Source: an uncultured Lachnospiraceae bacterium (GTDB lineage: Bacteria; Bacillota_A; Clostridia; Lachnospirales; Lachnospiraceae). Taken from it: DNA of 26,625 nt. The position numbers and the translations under genes were made by a program. The DNA lies in the NCBI GenBank assembly GCA_902795715.1, contig CADBME010000038.1, positions 1 through 26,625 on the forward strand, given 5' to 3'. Below the pieces are notes generated by a model. That model had not been told where the DNA came from. It was given only the letters and a program-made list of their open reading frames with translations, and did no database searches. Every line of letters starts with the position of its first letter. Position 1 is the stretch's first letter. Of the stretch, positions 1-8,304 are shown piece after piece.

Positions 1-75
1 TACCTCTTAGATGGGGATCTGATATATATTAACAGGGAAGAGAGATGAATAAAGTACAGGAGAAGTGGAATAGAT

Positions 76-1503
76 ATGGCAAAAAATGATAGCGGCGAAA
101 GGAAGATCAGGCACAAACACACCAGGCCTCTGGGGAAAAAGAAGGCCCTGGTGATTTTCATTGCAATTTTTGGGATTTTTTATGCAGGAATGTCTTTTTA
201 TTATTCGGAGCACTATTTTTTTGGTACCCGGATCAATGGATATGATTGTTCCAACCGGCCTCTTGATGAGGTGAAATCGATGCTTACCAGGGCGGTTGCC
301 GGTTACAGGCTTACCATAAAAGAGCGGTATTATCTGGAAGAGCAGAGGACAGGATCGGAAATGGGATTATCTTTTAATGATGATGGAACCCTGAATAAAG
401 TGATGCGGTCCCAGAATCCTCTGATGTGGATCACGGCTCTGTTCAAAAACTATGATTACGGGGACGGACAGGTGGCTGTGAATCTGAACGAGGCCCGTTT
501 CAGGGATACCTTTGAGAATCTGGATGCCTTTAACGAAAAGTATCAGATCAAAACAAGAGATGCCTACTCTCTTTACAATAAGGAAGAGAACAGGTATGAC
601 ATTATAAAAGAAGTAAATGGGAACGGTATTGAAAAGAACCGCTTCTATGATTATATGAAAAAGGCTGTTTTGAAACTGACACCTGAAATCAATATCGGGG
701 AGACCCAGGCTTATAAACAGCCCCATTATTTTGAGAATTCAGAGAAGATTATCAAGTCCAACAAAAACCTGAATAAGTATGCCGGAACGAAAGTAACCTA
801 TGATTTCGATGACAGGAAATATGTAGTTGATGGAGATGTAGTAAACGAATGGCTCAGTCTTGATAAGAAATACAAGGTCCACCTGGACAAGGATAAGGTT
901 CGGGAATATGTGGAGAACATGGCCAATGAAACCGATACTCTGGGAGGGACCCGGACTTTTAAGTCTATCTCCGGCAACCATGTAACGGTCAGCGGCGGGA
1001 CCTATGGCTGGCTGATGGACAGGGAGACCGAGTACAATCATCTTGTCTCTGCGATAAAAGAGGCCAAAAAAGAAAAAAGAAAGCCGGAGTATTTCCAGAA
1101 AGGGAAGTGTCGAAAGAGCAATGACCTGGGAAATACCTATGTGGAAGTCGATCTCGGATCCCAGCACCTCTGGTTTTATAAGAATGGAAAAACCCTTGTA
1201 TCTACGGATGTTGTCACAGGGTGTGTGTCAAAAGGCCGGTCCACTCCCCAGGGAACCTACTATATCTTATATAAACAGACCAATCACGTCATGGTAGGAC
1301 CGGGTTACCGCTCTTTTGTTAACTACTGGCTGCCCTATATGGACCGGGGGATTGGTCTGCACGATTCCTCCTGGCGGGGAAGCTACGGAGGGTCGATTTA
1401 CATGTACAGCGGTTCTCATGGCTGCGTGAATATGCCTTATTCGGCTGTACAGGTTGTATTCAATAATATTGAAGCCGGTTATCCGGTCTGTGTTCATTAT
1501 TGA
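76..1503 (+). CDS. L,D-transpeptidase (YkuD family), membrane-anchored
   Basis: This 475-residue protein should form or exchange peptidoglycan cross-links outside the membrane. A Lys/Arg-rich N-terminus is followed by one hydrophobic segment at about 23-43, which suggests an N-in signal anchor with the rest outside. Residues about 50-340 resemble the repeated peptidoglycan-binding (PG_binding_4) region usual in clostridial members. The YkuD domain spans about 352-475: a VEVDLGSQHLWFY strand opens it, His429 lies in GLHD, and SGSHGC places the catalytic Cys at 450. AGGAGA at 58-63 precedes the ATG at a rather long distance of 12 bases; an upstream ATG at 45 runs out of frame to a stop after 14 codons. 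It is monocistronic, with a terminator after it. Family assignment is firm; the cross-link type and exact substrate are inferred. Confidence 0.93.
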   Translation: MAKNDSGERKIRHKHTRPLGKKKALVIFIAIFGIFYAGMSFYYSEHYFFGTRINGYDCSNRPLDEVKSMLTRAVAGYRLTIKERYYLEEQRTGSEMGLSFNDDGTLNKVMRSQNPLMWITALFKNYDYGDGQVAVNLNEARFRDTFENLDAFNEKYQIKTRDAYSLYNKEENRYDIIKEVNGNGIEKNRFYDYMKKAVLKLTPEINIGETQAYKQPHYFENSEKIIKSNKNLNKYAGTKVTYDFDDRKYVVDGDVVNEWLSLDKKYKVHLDKDKVREYVENMANETDTLGGTRTFKSISGNHVTVSGGTYGWLMDRETEYNHLVSAIKEAKKEKRKPEYFQKGKCRKSNDLGNTYVEVDLGSQHLWFYKNGKTLVSTDVVTGCVSKGRSTPQGTYYILYKQTNHVMVGPGYRSFVNYWLPYMDRGIGLHDSSWRGSYGGSIYMYSGSHGCVNMPYSAVQVVFNNIEAGYPVCVHY

Positions 1504-1594
1504 AAGCTGATAAGGAAAGCCGGCATGGTAAGGATGCCGGACTCAAACCGATGACAGAGGGTTCTGTCCGAACATGGAATCATTTGAAAATATC

Positions 1595-1638
1595 AGGCCG
1601 CACCTGCGACAGGACTTCGTCAGGTGCGGCTGTTTTTT
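1595..1638 (+). terminator. Rho-independent terminator after the L,D-transpeptidase gene
   Basis: A perfect 10-bp stem (GCCGCACCTG at 1597-1606 with CAGGTGCGGC at 1621-1630) is followed by TGTTTTTT. The U-tract is on the plus side, so it mainly serves the transpeptidase gene; the minus-strand ATPase gene also ends just beyond it. Confidence 0.85.
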
Positions 1639-1702
1639 GTCTTCTTTTGCACTCTTCCCCGCTTTTGCGAGGGAAAATTATATCAAGCCTGCTCGCTTTT
1701 TA

Positions 1703-3433
1703 TTAAAAAGCTTCCCAGATCGGGAGATCTTTTGCGGCTTCCCGTGCTTCTCTGCTGAGGCGGCTGCTGTGATAGATTGCCTCCTGCAGATCGATGGCTT
1801 TTAAGGAGGAACTGTCCCTGAGAGCCGCAAAGGAGAAAGCCATTTCCAGGATGGAAAGGGGAAGTTCCGGCATCCGGGTTATCTGGTCAGCCGGCTGATT
1901 CTCCGGTGTGCAGAGGCTGATTAGCTGTCTCAGGAGCTTTTCCGTCCGGGCTGGGGTAAAGTTGTTGCGGACCCGTGTCTGGTATTCGATGGAGGGGATG
2001 GATTCCCTGAGAATCTGCAGACAGAGTTCCTGGTCCGGTTCTTCTACAAGGATGGGATAGAAGCGTCTGGCCAGGGCCCGGTCCGGCACCAGAAAACGTT
2101 CATATTCATCGACGGTGGTGGCCCCGATGATCTTGATGTCTCCCCGGTCAATAAAGGGCTTGATCATATTGGAGATATCATTGTTGGAACTTTCGGTTGA
2201 TCCGGCCCCTACTATGGTATGGATCTCATCGATAAAGAGGATGATCTCCGGATGCTTCCGCAGCTCTTCTGTCAGAGTCCGGATACGTTCTTCCATTTCA
2301 CCTACATACTTTGCGCCGCCCAAAAGGGAGGTCGTGGTCAGTTTGTAGAGGATGCGGTCTTTGAGAAGTCCCGGAACCTGTCCTTTTGCCAGACGGCAGG
2401 CAAGGCCTTCGACAAGTGCTGTTTTTCCGACACCGGCTTCTCCTATGATAACCGGCGATTTTTTGGGTGAAATCAGAATCAGTTCCAAATCCCGGATTTC
2501 CCGGTCTCTGCCGACTGCAGGGTCCGTGATATAGGAAGCCGTGTTCATATTGTAAGCATAGGTGTTGAGGAAGTCCCCGACAGGAGCGGATCCGGACCCG
2601 GTCCGGTTCAGGGAGAAAATGATGTCCCTTGCGCCGGCTGCGGATTCCTTCCGGTGATCTGCCATCCAGGCTGTTCTTTTTGCAATGTAAGAAGGGAGGC
2701 TGAGAGGCATGTCTCCTTTGCCGGTTGCCGGGAAAGTCTCCTCAAGAAAAAGATCTTCTTTCTCCAGCCAGTCTTCCAGGAGCCTTCCCAGGTGGATTTC
2801 TTTCAGGGACCGGGTGGGGATCCCGTAGAGAACCATGGTGGCGGAAGCGGCCCAGAAGTTTTTATCCTGACCGAACAGAGACAGACCATCCTTCAGAATG
2901 CCGGAAAGAAGTCCGTCATCAATCACAGGATAATTGCCATAGACAGGGGCATGCCGGACAATGGTACGGATCAGATCAAGACGGTCCGGCCCGGCTTTGA
3001 CCAGGAAAGAATAAACATCAGCTATGGCCTGATTTGCCCTGCCGGAATCGTGGAAGCATGCCCTTAGTGTGCACATGGTCTCAGCATAAACGGAATAGCA
3101 GGGGCTTTTGATATTTTCGAAAAGCAGCCAGGCATAATTCAGCCATTCTTCCAGAACAAAAGGTTTTGCTTCTTTTTCCAGCTGGTCAGCCAGGCGGCTG
3201 CAGTCAGCAATATAGCGGTCGTAAGAAGCCGGATCTTCCGGAAAAGAGAGGTTGAGCCTTTCCCTTACAAGTTTTTTGATCAATGCCAGGAAAAGATTAT
3301 CCTTACCCAGAGTGCGGATATGCTCCGGCGTGATCAGCAGACAACGGATGGCAGAAATCTCCAGGGAGGGCTGGCTGCCGGCCTCATCAATGATAGTAAA
3401 GGCTTTGGTTAGTGTATTTTCAAGAGAATTCAT
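1703..3433 (-). CDS. Single-AAA Clp D1-like ATPase with a novel N-terminal half
   Basis: The 576-residue protein has one AAA+ module closely resembling the D1 ring of ClpA/ClpB/ClpC. VGRDREIRDL at 307 opens it. Walker A is GEAGVGKT at 331-338, the aromatic pore loop GAKYVGEM at 373-380, Walker B ILFIDEIH at 397-404, sensor 1 IIGATT at 435-440 and the arginine finger lies in DRALARRF at 451-458. All key residues are present, so it should hydrolyse ATP and form a ring. There is no second AAA domain, no Clp-N repeat, no middle coiled coil and no ClpP-docking loop. Residues 1-300 look helical and soluble and I do not recognise them. The start has AAAGGA six bases upstream. It is transcribed alone, between two cell-wall enzyme genes. 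Remodelling or unfolding of an unknown client is an inference. Confidence 0.8.
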   Translation of the reverse strand: MNSLENTLTKAFTIIDEAGSQPSLEISAIRCLLITPEHIRTLGKDNLFLALIKKLVRERLNLSFPEDPASYDRYIADCSRLADQLEKEAKPFVLEEWLNYAWLLFENIKSPCYSVYAETMCTLRACFHDSGRANQAIADVYSFLVKAGPDRLDLIRTIVRHAPVYGNYPVIDDGLLSGILKDGLSLFGQDKNFWAASATMVLYGIPTRSLKEIHLGRLLEDWLEKEDLFLEETFPATGKGDMPLSLPSYIAKRTAWMADHRKESAAGARDIIFSLNRTGSGSAPVGDFLNTYAYNMNTASYITDPAVGRDREIRDLELILISPKKSPVIIGEAGVGKTALVEGLACRLAKGQVPGLLKDRILYKLTTTSLLGGAKYVGEMEERIRTLTEELRKHPEIILFIDEIHTIVGAGSTESSNNDISNMIKPFIDRGDIKIIGATTVDEYERFLVPDRALARRFYPILVEEPDQELCLQILRESIPSIEYQTRVRNNFTPARTEKLLRQLISLCTPENQPADQITRMPELPLSILEMAFSFAALRDSSSLKAIDLQEAIYHSSRLSREAREAAKDLPIWEAF

Positions 3434-3482
3434 GGGGATCCTTTCCAGGTCATACCTGATAGCTTTTGACTTTTTATAATTT

Positions 3483-3511
3483 AGTATACCAGATGCATGA
3501 TGTTATGGAAA
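3483..3511 (-). promoter_or_regulatory. Promoter of the Clp-like ATPase gene
   Basis: Read on the minus strand: -35 TTTCCA (3506-3511), 17-bp spacer, -10 TATACT (3483-3488), with TG one base before the -10 (extended -10). The leader to the start codon is about 45 bases. Confidence 0.6.
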
Positions 3512-3583
3512 GCAAGCAGGAAAAGTCCGTCCGCAACAGGGAAAAAATGCTTGTGACCGAGTTCTTGTGGCCTTTTTTTCAGG

Positions 3584-3640
3584 AAAAATCAAAGAAATAT
3601 TCCAAAAAAGGTTGATTTTTTAGAAAGAATTATGTAAGAT
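3584..3640 (+). promoter_or_regulatory. Candidate amidase promoter within an A/T inverted repeat
   Basis: TTGATT (3612-3617), 17-bp spacer, TAAGAT (3635-3640). The -35 falls in the right arm of a perfect 9-bp inverted repeat, AAAAATCAA (3584-3592) and TTGATTTTT (3612-3620). A second possible -10, TATACT, lies at 3694-3699. The 371-bp gap between the divergent ATPase and amidase genes (3434-3804) otherwise shows nothing I can name. Confidence 0.4.
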
Positions 3641-3804
3641 ATAGTTCAAAGAATTTTAATATTTTACTTATGAGCAACGAAAGAGCAAGCTTGTATACTA
3701 TAAACTGAACCTTTTAATATCAGGATGATAGGTATATGCATTGTTAAAACGGCTATAAATAGAGACAGACTTGGGCTTTTGTCCGAGACAGGAGGAAGAG
3801 ATCA

Positions 3805-4974
3805 ATGAAAAGCATATGGAAGCACGGGACAGGAGAGCTTTTAATGCTGCTGCTACTGGCAGTCGGCTTTCTGCTCTTTCCCGCAGGAGTGAAAGCACAG
3901 GCACTGAAGGTGAAATACGGAGGATCTACCCACACCTATTACAAAACCATTAACACCGTCTACGTGAATGGGAAAGAGTATAATATTTCCGACAGGCCCA
4001 TTTACCTGAAGTCGGGCTGTTATGTGGGACCGGCAAATGTCATTTTTAAGACAGGTTTGAAGCTTTCCTATAAGGCCACTTCCTCTTCACCCAGGAAGCT
4101 GACCCTGAAGAACGGCAGTAAGAAACTTGTCATGAAAAACGGAAAAAAGAAGGCGACCCTCAACGGAAAGAGCACAAAAATGAGTGTGGCCTCCTGGCGT
4201 GTGAGATATTTGACAAACAATAAGGTATACTGGGTTGTGCCTTTAAAGAGCGTGTGCAAGCGACTGGGACTTCATTACAAATTGGAGAATGGGGTAATCT
4301 ATATTGACACTGAGGCGGAAGAGGAGGAAGATCCTTATGTATCTCCCGCCAATTCGGCAACTCAGACATCCGGCACGGCTTACACGGGGAAGAAGATTGT
4401 TCTGGTTCTCGACGCCGGCCATGGTGGTTCGGACAGTGGCGCTACAGCCAAGTGGGACAAGCCCAGCAGCATCGAAAAACATATGACCCTCAAGATTATC
4501 CTGGCTGCAAAACAGTATTTTGACAAAGACCCGCATTTTAAGGTATATTACACGAGGCTTACGGATACCTATCCCTCTCTGGAAGCCCGTTATCAGCTGG
4601 CTAACAGCAAAAGTGCAGATCTTTTTGTCAGTGCCCATATTAATTCCTATAAGAGCACGTCGACAGGAACGGAGACCCTCTACAGTGCGGACCGGAGCCC
4701 CAAGACCAAAAAGAACGGGATTACTTCCAAGGAGCTGGCTTCCTGTATGCAGACCTACACGAAGGCAGCCACGGGATTCCCCAACAGGGGAATTGTCAAC
4801 CGGCCCAAACTGAAGGTTTTAAAGTATACAAAGATGCCGTCCTGCCTGATTGAGTACGGCTTCCTTTCCAACAAATCGGAATACAAAAAAATGAATTCGA
4901 ATTATGCCATATACGGAAAATCCCTTTACAATGGCATAGTCCGGATTACAAGACAGCACGGTTTATATAAATAA
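3805..4974 (+). CDS. Secreted N-acetylmuramoyl-L-alanine amidase (Amidase_3)
   Basis: This 389-residue exported hydrolase should cut the bond between muramic acid and the stem peptide. A signal peptide covers 1-31, ending VKA before QAL. Residues about 34-168 look like a copper-amine-oxidase-N-type (stalk) domain, Lys-rich in its middle. An acidic, Ser/Thr-rich linker (169-194) leads to the catalytic domain at 197-386. The zinc ligands are visible: His206 in DAGHGG, Glu224 in SSIEKH and His278 in SAHINS; the catalytic Glu350 is in LIEYGFLSN. GGAGG at 3791-3795 fits this ATG. It stands alone and has its own terminator. The domain set is common in Clostridia; whether it works in division, sporulation or turnover cannot be told. 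Confidence 0.93.
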   Translation: MKSIWKHGTGELLMLLLLAVGFLLFPAGVKAQALKVKYGGSTHTYYKTINTVYVNGKEYNISDRPIYLKSGCYVGPANVIFKTGLKLSYKATSSSPRKLTLKNGSKKLVMKNGKKKATLNGKSTKMSVASWRVRYLTNNKVYWVVPLKSVCKRLGLHYKLENGVIYIDTEAEEEEDPYVSPANSATQTSGTAYTGKKIVLVLDAGHGGSDSGATAKWDKPSSIEKHMTLKIILAAKQYFDKDPHFKVYYTRLTDTYPSLEARYQLANSKSADLFVSAHINSYKSTSTGTETLYSADRSPKTKKNGITSKELASCMQTYTKAATGFPNRGIVNRPKLKVLKYTKMPSCLIEYGFLSNKSEYKKMNSNYAIYGKSLYNGIVRITRQHGLYK

Positions 4975-4996
4975 TGAATAACCGGAAGATAATCGG

Positions 4997-5027
4997 CCGG
5001 CAGGAAATATTTCCTGCCGGTTTTTTT
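4997..5027 (+). terminator. Rho-independent terminator after the amidase gene
   Basis: CCGGCAGGAA and TTCCTGCCGG (4997-5020) form a 10-bp stem with a short loop, followed by seven T. Confidence 0.92.
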
Positions 5028-5039
5028 CGTCTGCCCGTC

Positions 5040-5083
5040 ATGGATGCTCTCTGGGCGTGAATATTCACGGTACCGCCATCCAT
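5040..5083. repeat. Nested inverted repeat upstream of nrdD
   Basis: A perfect 14-bp palindrome, CGTGAATATTCACG (5056-5069), is flanked nearly symmetrically by a 7-bp inverted repeat, ATGGATG (5040-5046) and CATCCAT (5077-5083). It lies between the amidase terminator and the nrdD promoter. It could be an operator or a cruciform; function unknown. Confidence 0.45.
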
Positions 5084-5146
5084 CAGGCCACAGGCCATCC
5101 GTGCAAAGCCCGTGTGTCGCTTCTACGATACTGGCGCTTTAGATAA

Positions 5147-5200
5147 CCACAACATATAGTAGTAAAACATCTTGCAAGCCACAAGTAAGTGTGGTAAAAT
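5147..5200 (+). promoter_or_regulatory. nrdD promoter with paired NrdR-like boxes
   Basis: Promoter: -35 TTGCAA (5172-5177), 17-bp spacer, -10 TAAAAT (5195-5200). Box 1 at 5147-5162 reads CTATATGTTGT on the minus strand and fits the known NrdR consensus core. Box 2 at 5179-5194 (CCACA...TGTGG) is a weaker match. Their centres are 32 bp apart, the spacing known for NrdR box pairs, and box 2 fills the spacer right up to the -10. NrdR is an ATP/dATP-responsive repressor of nrd genes; its gene is not in this window. Confidence 0.65.
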
Positions 5201-5295
5201 GGTCAGGGTTTTGAAAAAAGCATCTGGCCTGATTTTCTTATGCAGGAGAAACAGGATAAAAAGGATCAGTCTGTTATGGTGAATCGAGGGATGAG

Positions 5296-7473
5296 ATGAA
5301 GATTATAAAAAGAAGTGGAATGGAAGTGGAATTTGATCTTTCCAAGATCACCAATGCTGTGCGCAAGGCCAATGCCAGTGTTGTGGATAGTGAGAAGATC
5401 AGCGAGGAACAGATTCAGGAGATTTCCCGGAATGTAGAGATTATCTGCGCGGGGATGAACCGGGCTCTGAATGTGGAAGAGATCCAGGACCTGGTGGAAA
5501 ACCAGATTATGAACCAAAGGGCTTTCCGGCTTGCAAGCAATTATATTACCTATCGTTATAAACGTGCCCTGGTTCGTAAATCCAACTCCACAGACCAGCA
5601 GATTCTGAGCCTGCTCGATTGTAATAACGAAGAGGTCATCCAGGAGAATTCCAATAAGAATCCTACAGTTAACAGTGTACAGAGAGATTATATGGCCGGC
5701 GAGGTCAGTAAGGACATTACCAAAAGATTTCTTCTTCCGGCTAACATTGTGGAAGCCCACGAGCAGGGAATCATTCATTTTCATGATTCCGACTATTTTG
5801 CCCAGCATATGCATAACTGCTGTCTGGTGAATCTGGAAGACATGCTGATGAACGGCACGGTAATCAGTGATGTGATGATCGAACAGCCCAAGAGCTTTTC
5901 CACGGCCTGCAATATTGCGACTCAGAGTGTGGCCCAGATTGCCAGCTCCCAATATGGCGGCCAGAGCATTACTCTGTCTCATCTGGTTCCTTTTGTCCAG
6001 ATCAGCAGGGAAAAGTACCGGAAAGAAGTCCGGGAAGAGCTGAAGGCGGAGGGAGTTATCGTCTCGGAAGAAAAGATCAATGAGATTGCCGAGCTCCGCC
6101 TGCGCAAGGAGATTAAGCAAGGCGTTCAGGTCATCCAGTATCAGGTCATCACCCTGATGACAACCAACGGTCAGGCACCCTTTGTCACGGTCTACATGTA
6201 TCTTGACGAGGTGGAGGAAGGTCAGGCCAGGGATGATCTGGCCATCATCATCGAGGAGATGCTGCGTCAGCGTATCCTGGGAGTAAAAAATGAAAAGGGT
6301 GTCTATGTGACCCCGGCTTTCCCCAAGCTGATCTATGTTCTTGAAGAAGACAATATACACAGGGACAGCAAATACTGGTATCTGACTGAGCTTGCTGCAA
6401 AATGCACCGCCAAGAGGATGGTCCCTGATTATATTTCCGAGAAGGTGATGCTGAAAAACAAAGTGGATAAAACCGGGAGGGGAAATTGCTACCCCTGTAT
6501 GGGATGCCGCAGCTTCCTGACCCCATATGTGGATGAAGAGGGGAAGCCCAAATACTATGGCCGTTTTAATCAGGGTGTGGTAACCCTTAATCTGGTGGAC
6601 ATCGCCTGCTCTTCCGACGGGGATATGGAACGATTCTGGGAGATTTTTGACGAGCGTCTTGAGCTTTGCCATGAGGCCCTCATGTACCGGCATAAGAGAT
6701 TGCTGGGAACGCCGTCCGACGTAGCACCCATCTTATGGCAGAACGGAGCCCTTGCCCGACTTAAAAAAGGCCAGGTAATCGATCCTCTCCTTTTCGGTGG
6801 ATATTCCACCATTTCTCTGGGATATGCAGGACTGTGCGAATGTACCCGCTACATGACCGGGAAGAGTCATACAGACCCGGAAGCTACTCCTTTTGCTCTT
6901 GAAGTAATGCAGCATATGAATGATGCCTGCGCCAAATGGAGAAAGATTCATAATATAGATTTCAGCGTTTATGGAACGCCTTTAGAGTCTACCACCTATA
7001 AATTTGCCAAATGTCTTCAGGAGAGATTTGGTATCATCGAGGGTGTTACCGATAAAAACTATATTACCAACAGTTATCATATCCATGTTACGGAAGAGAT
7101 CAATGCTTTTGACAAGCTGAAGTTTGAAGCGCAATTTCAGAAGCTGTCTCCCGGAGGGGCCATCTCCTATGTGGAGGTGCCGGATATGCAGAACAATATC
7201 GACGCAGTCCTCTCTGTCATGCAGTTCATCTATGAGAATATTATGTATGCAGAATTGAATACCAAGAGTGACTATTGTCAGGAATGTGGTTATGAAGGAG
7301 AGATCCAGATACACAAAGATGAACATGATAAGCTGATCTGGGTGTGTCCCAACTGCGGGAACACGGACCAGAACAAGATGAATGTAGCCAGAAGGACCTG
7401 TGGTTATATCGGAACCCAGTTCTGGAATCAGGGGAGAACCCAGGAGATTCAGGAAAGAGTGATGCACCTCTAG
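5296..7473 (+). CDS. nrdD: Anaerobic (class III) ribonucleoside-triphosphate reductase
   Basis: NrdD reduces ribonucleoside triphosphates to deoxyribonucleotides without oxygen, using a glycyl radical. The 725-residue protein starts with an ATP-cone allosteric domain (about 1-95). HNCCLVN (Cys175/176) and the Cys-rich GNCYPCMGC stretch near 395-403 lie in the catalytic barrel. The C-terminal zinc site uses CxxC pairs at 661/664 and 684/687. The glycyl radical motif RTCGYIG places the radical on Gly703, followed by FWNQGRTQEI. The length is typical. GAGGG at 5286-5290 supports the start. Its own promoter carries NrdR-like boxes, and a hairpin with a T-run follows. Its activase nrdG lies 4.1 kb downstream rather than adjacent. 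Confidence 0.97.
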   Translation: MKIIKRSGMEVEFDLSKITNAVRKANASVVDSEKISEEQIQEISRNVEIICAGMNRALNVEEIQDLVENQIMNQRAFRLASNYITYRYKRALVRKSNSTDQQILSLLDCNNEEVIQENSNKNPTVNSVQRDYMAGEVSKDITKRFLLPANIVEAHEQGIIHFHDSDYFAQHMHNCCLVNLEDMLMNGTVISDVMIEQPKSFSTACNIATQSVAQIASSQYGGQSITLSHLVPFVQISREKYRKEVREELKAEGVIVSEEKINEIAELRLRKEIKQGVQVIQYQVITLMTTNGQAPFVTVYMYLDEVEEGQARDDLAIIIEEMLRQRILGVKNEKGVYVTPAFPKLIYVLEEDNIHRDSKYWYLTELAAKCTAKRMVPDYISEKVMLKNKVDKTGRGNCYPCMGCRSFLTPYVDEEGKPKYYGRFNQGVVTLNLVDIACSSDGDMERFWEIFDERLELCHEALMYRHKRLLGTPSDVAPILWQNGALARLKKGQVIDPLLFGGYSTISLGYAGLCECTRYMTGKSHTDPEATPFALEVMQHMNDACAKWRKIHNIDFSVYGTPLESTTYKFAKCLQERFGIIEGVTDKNYITNSYHIHVTEEINAFDKLKFEAQFQKLSPGGAISYVEVPDMQNNIDAVLSVMQFIYENIMYAELNTKSDYCQECGYEGEIQIHKDEHDKLIWVCPNCGNTDQNKMNVARRTCGYIGTQFWNQGRTQEIQERVMHL

Positions 7474-7535
7474 GAGTCCAAAAACTCCTGAAATCTCTAC
7501 CAACCTCCCGATCTTTCCTTTTTATTTTTACAAAA

Positions 7536-7580
7536 CCGGCATTAAGGGCAGGAACCTTGATGCCGGTCTCCTTCGTTTTT
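7536..7580 (+). terminator. Terminator-like hairpin after nrdD
   Basis: CCGGCATTAAGG (7536-7547) pairs with CCTTGATGCCGG (7555-7566) over 12 bp with one wobble. The T-run starts about eight bases later (7576-7580), so it may end transcription less efficiently and allow some read-through. Confidence 0.6.
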
Positions 7581-7604
7581 GGAGAAAAAACAGGGGGATG
7601 AAGG

Positions 7605-7634
7605 TTGACCTTAACCCCGAAATGCCCTTATACT
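7605..7634 (+). promoter_or_regulatory. Promoter upstream of the acetyltransferase gene
   Basis: TTGACC (7605-7610), 18-bp spacer, TATACT (7629-7634). Transcription would begin near 7641 and leave a leader of about 100 bases; it probably drives the GNAT, lipoprotein and channel genes, and perhaps nrdG. Confidence 0.6.
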
Positions 7635-7638
7635 TAAT

Positions 7639-7695
7639 GGGGACAGTTCTTTTTAGCTGTAAAACAGTCAATAGGAATAGGCCTGACGGTTCCCC
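7639..7695. repeat. Imperfect REP-like palindrome in the leader
   Basis: The element begins GGGGACAGTTC and ends GACGGTTCCCC. An inner hairpin centres on AGCTGT-AAA-ACAGTC, with about 10 of 14 positions paired outward. The GGGGAC...GTTCCCC ends recall REP palindromes mobilised by RAYT transposases in Clostridia, but the right arm is longer and degenerate, and no RAYT gene is present. It starts where transcription should start, so a structured leader is the alternative. Confidence 0.4.
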
Positions 7696-7743
7696 GCAAC
7701 TTGCGCGAAGCCCCTGTGTGTTTTTCTTGATGAGGACTCAGCC

Positions 7744-8274
7744 ATGAAAAAACTATTTTCGGAAGTTCCCTGTCTGCAAAGCCGCCGCCTGCTTTTGAGA
7801 CGGCTGACAGATGAGGATGCAAAAGACCTGTATGAACTTGCCCACAGTGACAGGATTTACAAATACCTGCCTACCTTTCTTTATGAACGGAAGTATGAGG
7901 ATATCCATGAAGTGATCCGCGGGCTTTATGACGAATGTTTCCGGGAGGCAATTATTCTGGGTATCTTTGAAGGAGATGTCTTTTGCGGTCTGGCGGAAAT
8001 GTATGGTTATCGGGATACCATACACAAAATCAGTGTGGGATACAGGCTGCTGGAAAAGTGCTGGGGCAGGGGAATCGCAACAGAAGCTCTTGGACTTTTG
8101 ATTCATTATCTCTATGATGAAACCGATATTGAAATCATAACTGCCAGCACTATGATTGAAAATCAGGCATCCGCAGCTGTATTAAGAAAAAACGGATTCG
8201 ATCTGGTGTCGTCCGGTGTCGGGGAAGACTGGGGCTATGCTGAACCGACTCTTGCAGATAAATGGATCAGATGA
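7744..8274 (+). CDS. GNAT N-acetyltransferase (RimJ/RimL-like)
   Basis: The 176-residue cytoplasmic protein has the GNAT fold of the Acetyltransf_3 type, which moves an acetyl group from acetyl-CoA to an amine. LQSRRLLLRRLTDEDAKDL at the start is the usual first strand and helix. The acetyl-CoA loop is in CWGRGIATEAL (about 105-115), and the family ending ENQASAAVLRKNGF follows. GAGGA at 7732-7736 supports the ATG. It is the first gene after the promoter at 7605, 30 bp ahead of the lipoprotein gene. The substrate cannot be told: ribosomal protein N-terminus, antibiotic and small metabolite are all possible. Confidence 0.85.
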   Translation: MKKLFSEVPCLQSRRLLLRRLTDEDAKDLYELAHSDRIYKYLPTFLYERKYEDIHEVIRGLYDECFREAIILGIFEGDVFCGLAEMYGYRDTIHKISVGYRLLEKCWGRGIATEALGLLIHYLYDETDIEIITASTMIENQASAAVLRKNGFDLVSSGVGEDWGYAEPTLADKWIR

Positions 8275-8304
8275 TCTCAAACAGACATAGATAAGGAGAC
8301 CAAT

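Noticed and set aside
45..89. 14-codon upstream reading frame overlapping the L,D-transpeptidase start
   Set aside because: Too short, with no composition or family support; probably chance.
5266..6693. A 475-codon open frame antisense to nrdD
   Set aside because: It is the mirror of nrdD codon bias: it lies wholly over a complete, motif-perfect enzyme gene, and its translation has no recognisable domain.
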